DNA from: Nitrospirales bacterium
GTDB lineage: Bacteria > Nitrospirota > Nitrospiria > Nitrospirales > UBA2166
Assembly: GCA_029261375.1 (NCBI GenBank)
Contig: JAJDBL010000462.1
Span: 1 to 15,046 of the forward strand
Direction: 5' to 3'
DNA: 15,046 nt
Shown: one piece after another, positions 14,999 through 15,046 of the stretch
Position numbering within the stretch: the first letter of the stretch is position 1
Layout of the letters: every line of letters begins with the position of its first letter
Notes under the pieces: model-generated
Database searches by the model: none
What the model saw: only the letters and a program-made list of their open reading frames with translations
Told to the model about the DNA's origin: nothing
Made by a program: the position numbers and the translations under genes

Positions 14999-15046
14999 CG
15001 TAGTTCAATCTTCTGCTTACAACATGTATTGTCACGAAAGTGTAAA

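Noticed and set aside
1..15046. CRISPR array, tRNA or rRNA genes, insertion sequences, prophage genes.
   Set aside because: No regularly spaced repeats, cloverleaf-like segments, transposase motifs or phage proteins were seen on either strand by eye.

Overview
This window looks like part of an extracellular polysaccharide (EPS, capsule or O-antigen) locus from a Gram-negative bacterium of moderate G+C content. It holds a Wzy/WaaL-type polymerase or ligase, a Wzx-type flippase, four GT-B glycosyltransferases and five SAM-dependent methyltransferases. A PEP-CTERM protein at the right end implies an exosortase elsewhere in the genome. The PEP-CTERM system, EPS genes and a sigma-54 promoter would fit Nitrospirota, some Beta- or Gammaproteobacteria and similar environmental groups. 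I lean weakly to a Nitrospira-like genome, but nothing here fixes the taxonomy.

Layout, plus strand: a 5'-truncated O-antigen ligase/polymerase gene (2-1405); a 389-base gap with no recognisable gene; then a tightly packed run of glycosyltransferase (1795-2868), zinc-ribbon methyltransferase (2855-3907), APH-fold kinase (3911-4966), methyltransferase with a C-terminal zinc ribbon (4963-5862) and methyltransferase (5859-6626). After a 180-base gap come glycosyltransferase (6807-7958), flippase (7972-9459), glycosyltransferase (9461-10660), methyltransferase (10678-11562) and glycosyltransferase (11590-12702). Minus strand: a zinc-ribbon methyltransferase (12764-13654) converging on the last glycosyltransferase, and a secreted PEP-CTERM beta-propeller-like protein (13858-14802).

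Taken together, the glycosyltransferases would build a lipid-linked repeat unit, the methyltransferases and kinase would decorate or cap it, the flippase would move it across the inner membrane, and the Wzy/WaaL protein would polymerise or ligate it. No nucleotide-sugar synthesis genes are present, so precursors must come from elsewhere.

The points most worth a second look are: a well-spaced sigma-54 (-24/-12) promoter with an upstream inverted repeat ahead of the PEP-CTERM gene; a run of nine G residues early in the kinase gene that could make it phase-variable and affect the coupled methyltransferase; a flippase gene whose only well-placed start is CTG, or which carries a one-base deletion; and a zinc ribbon that appears to be on the wrong side of a gene boundary between two overlapping methyltransferases.
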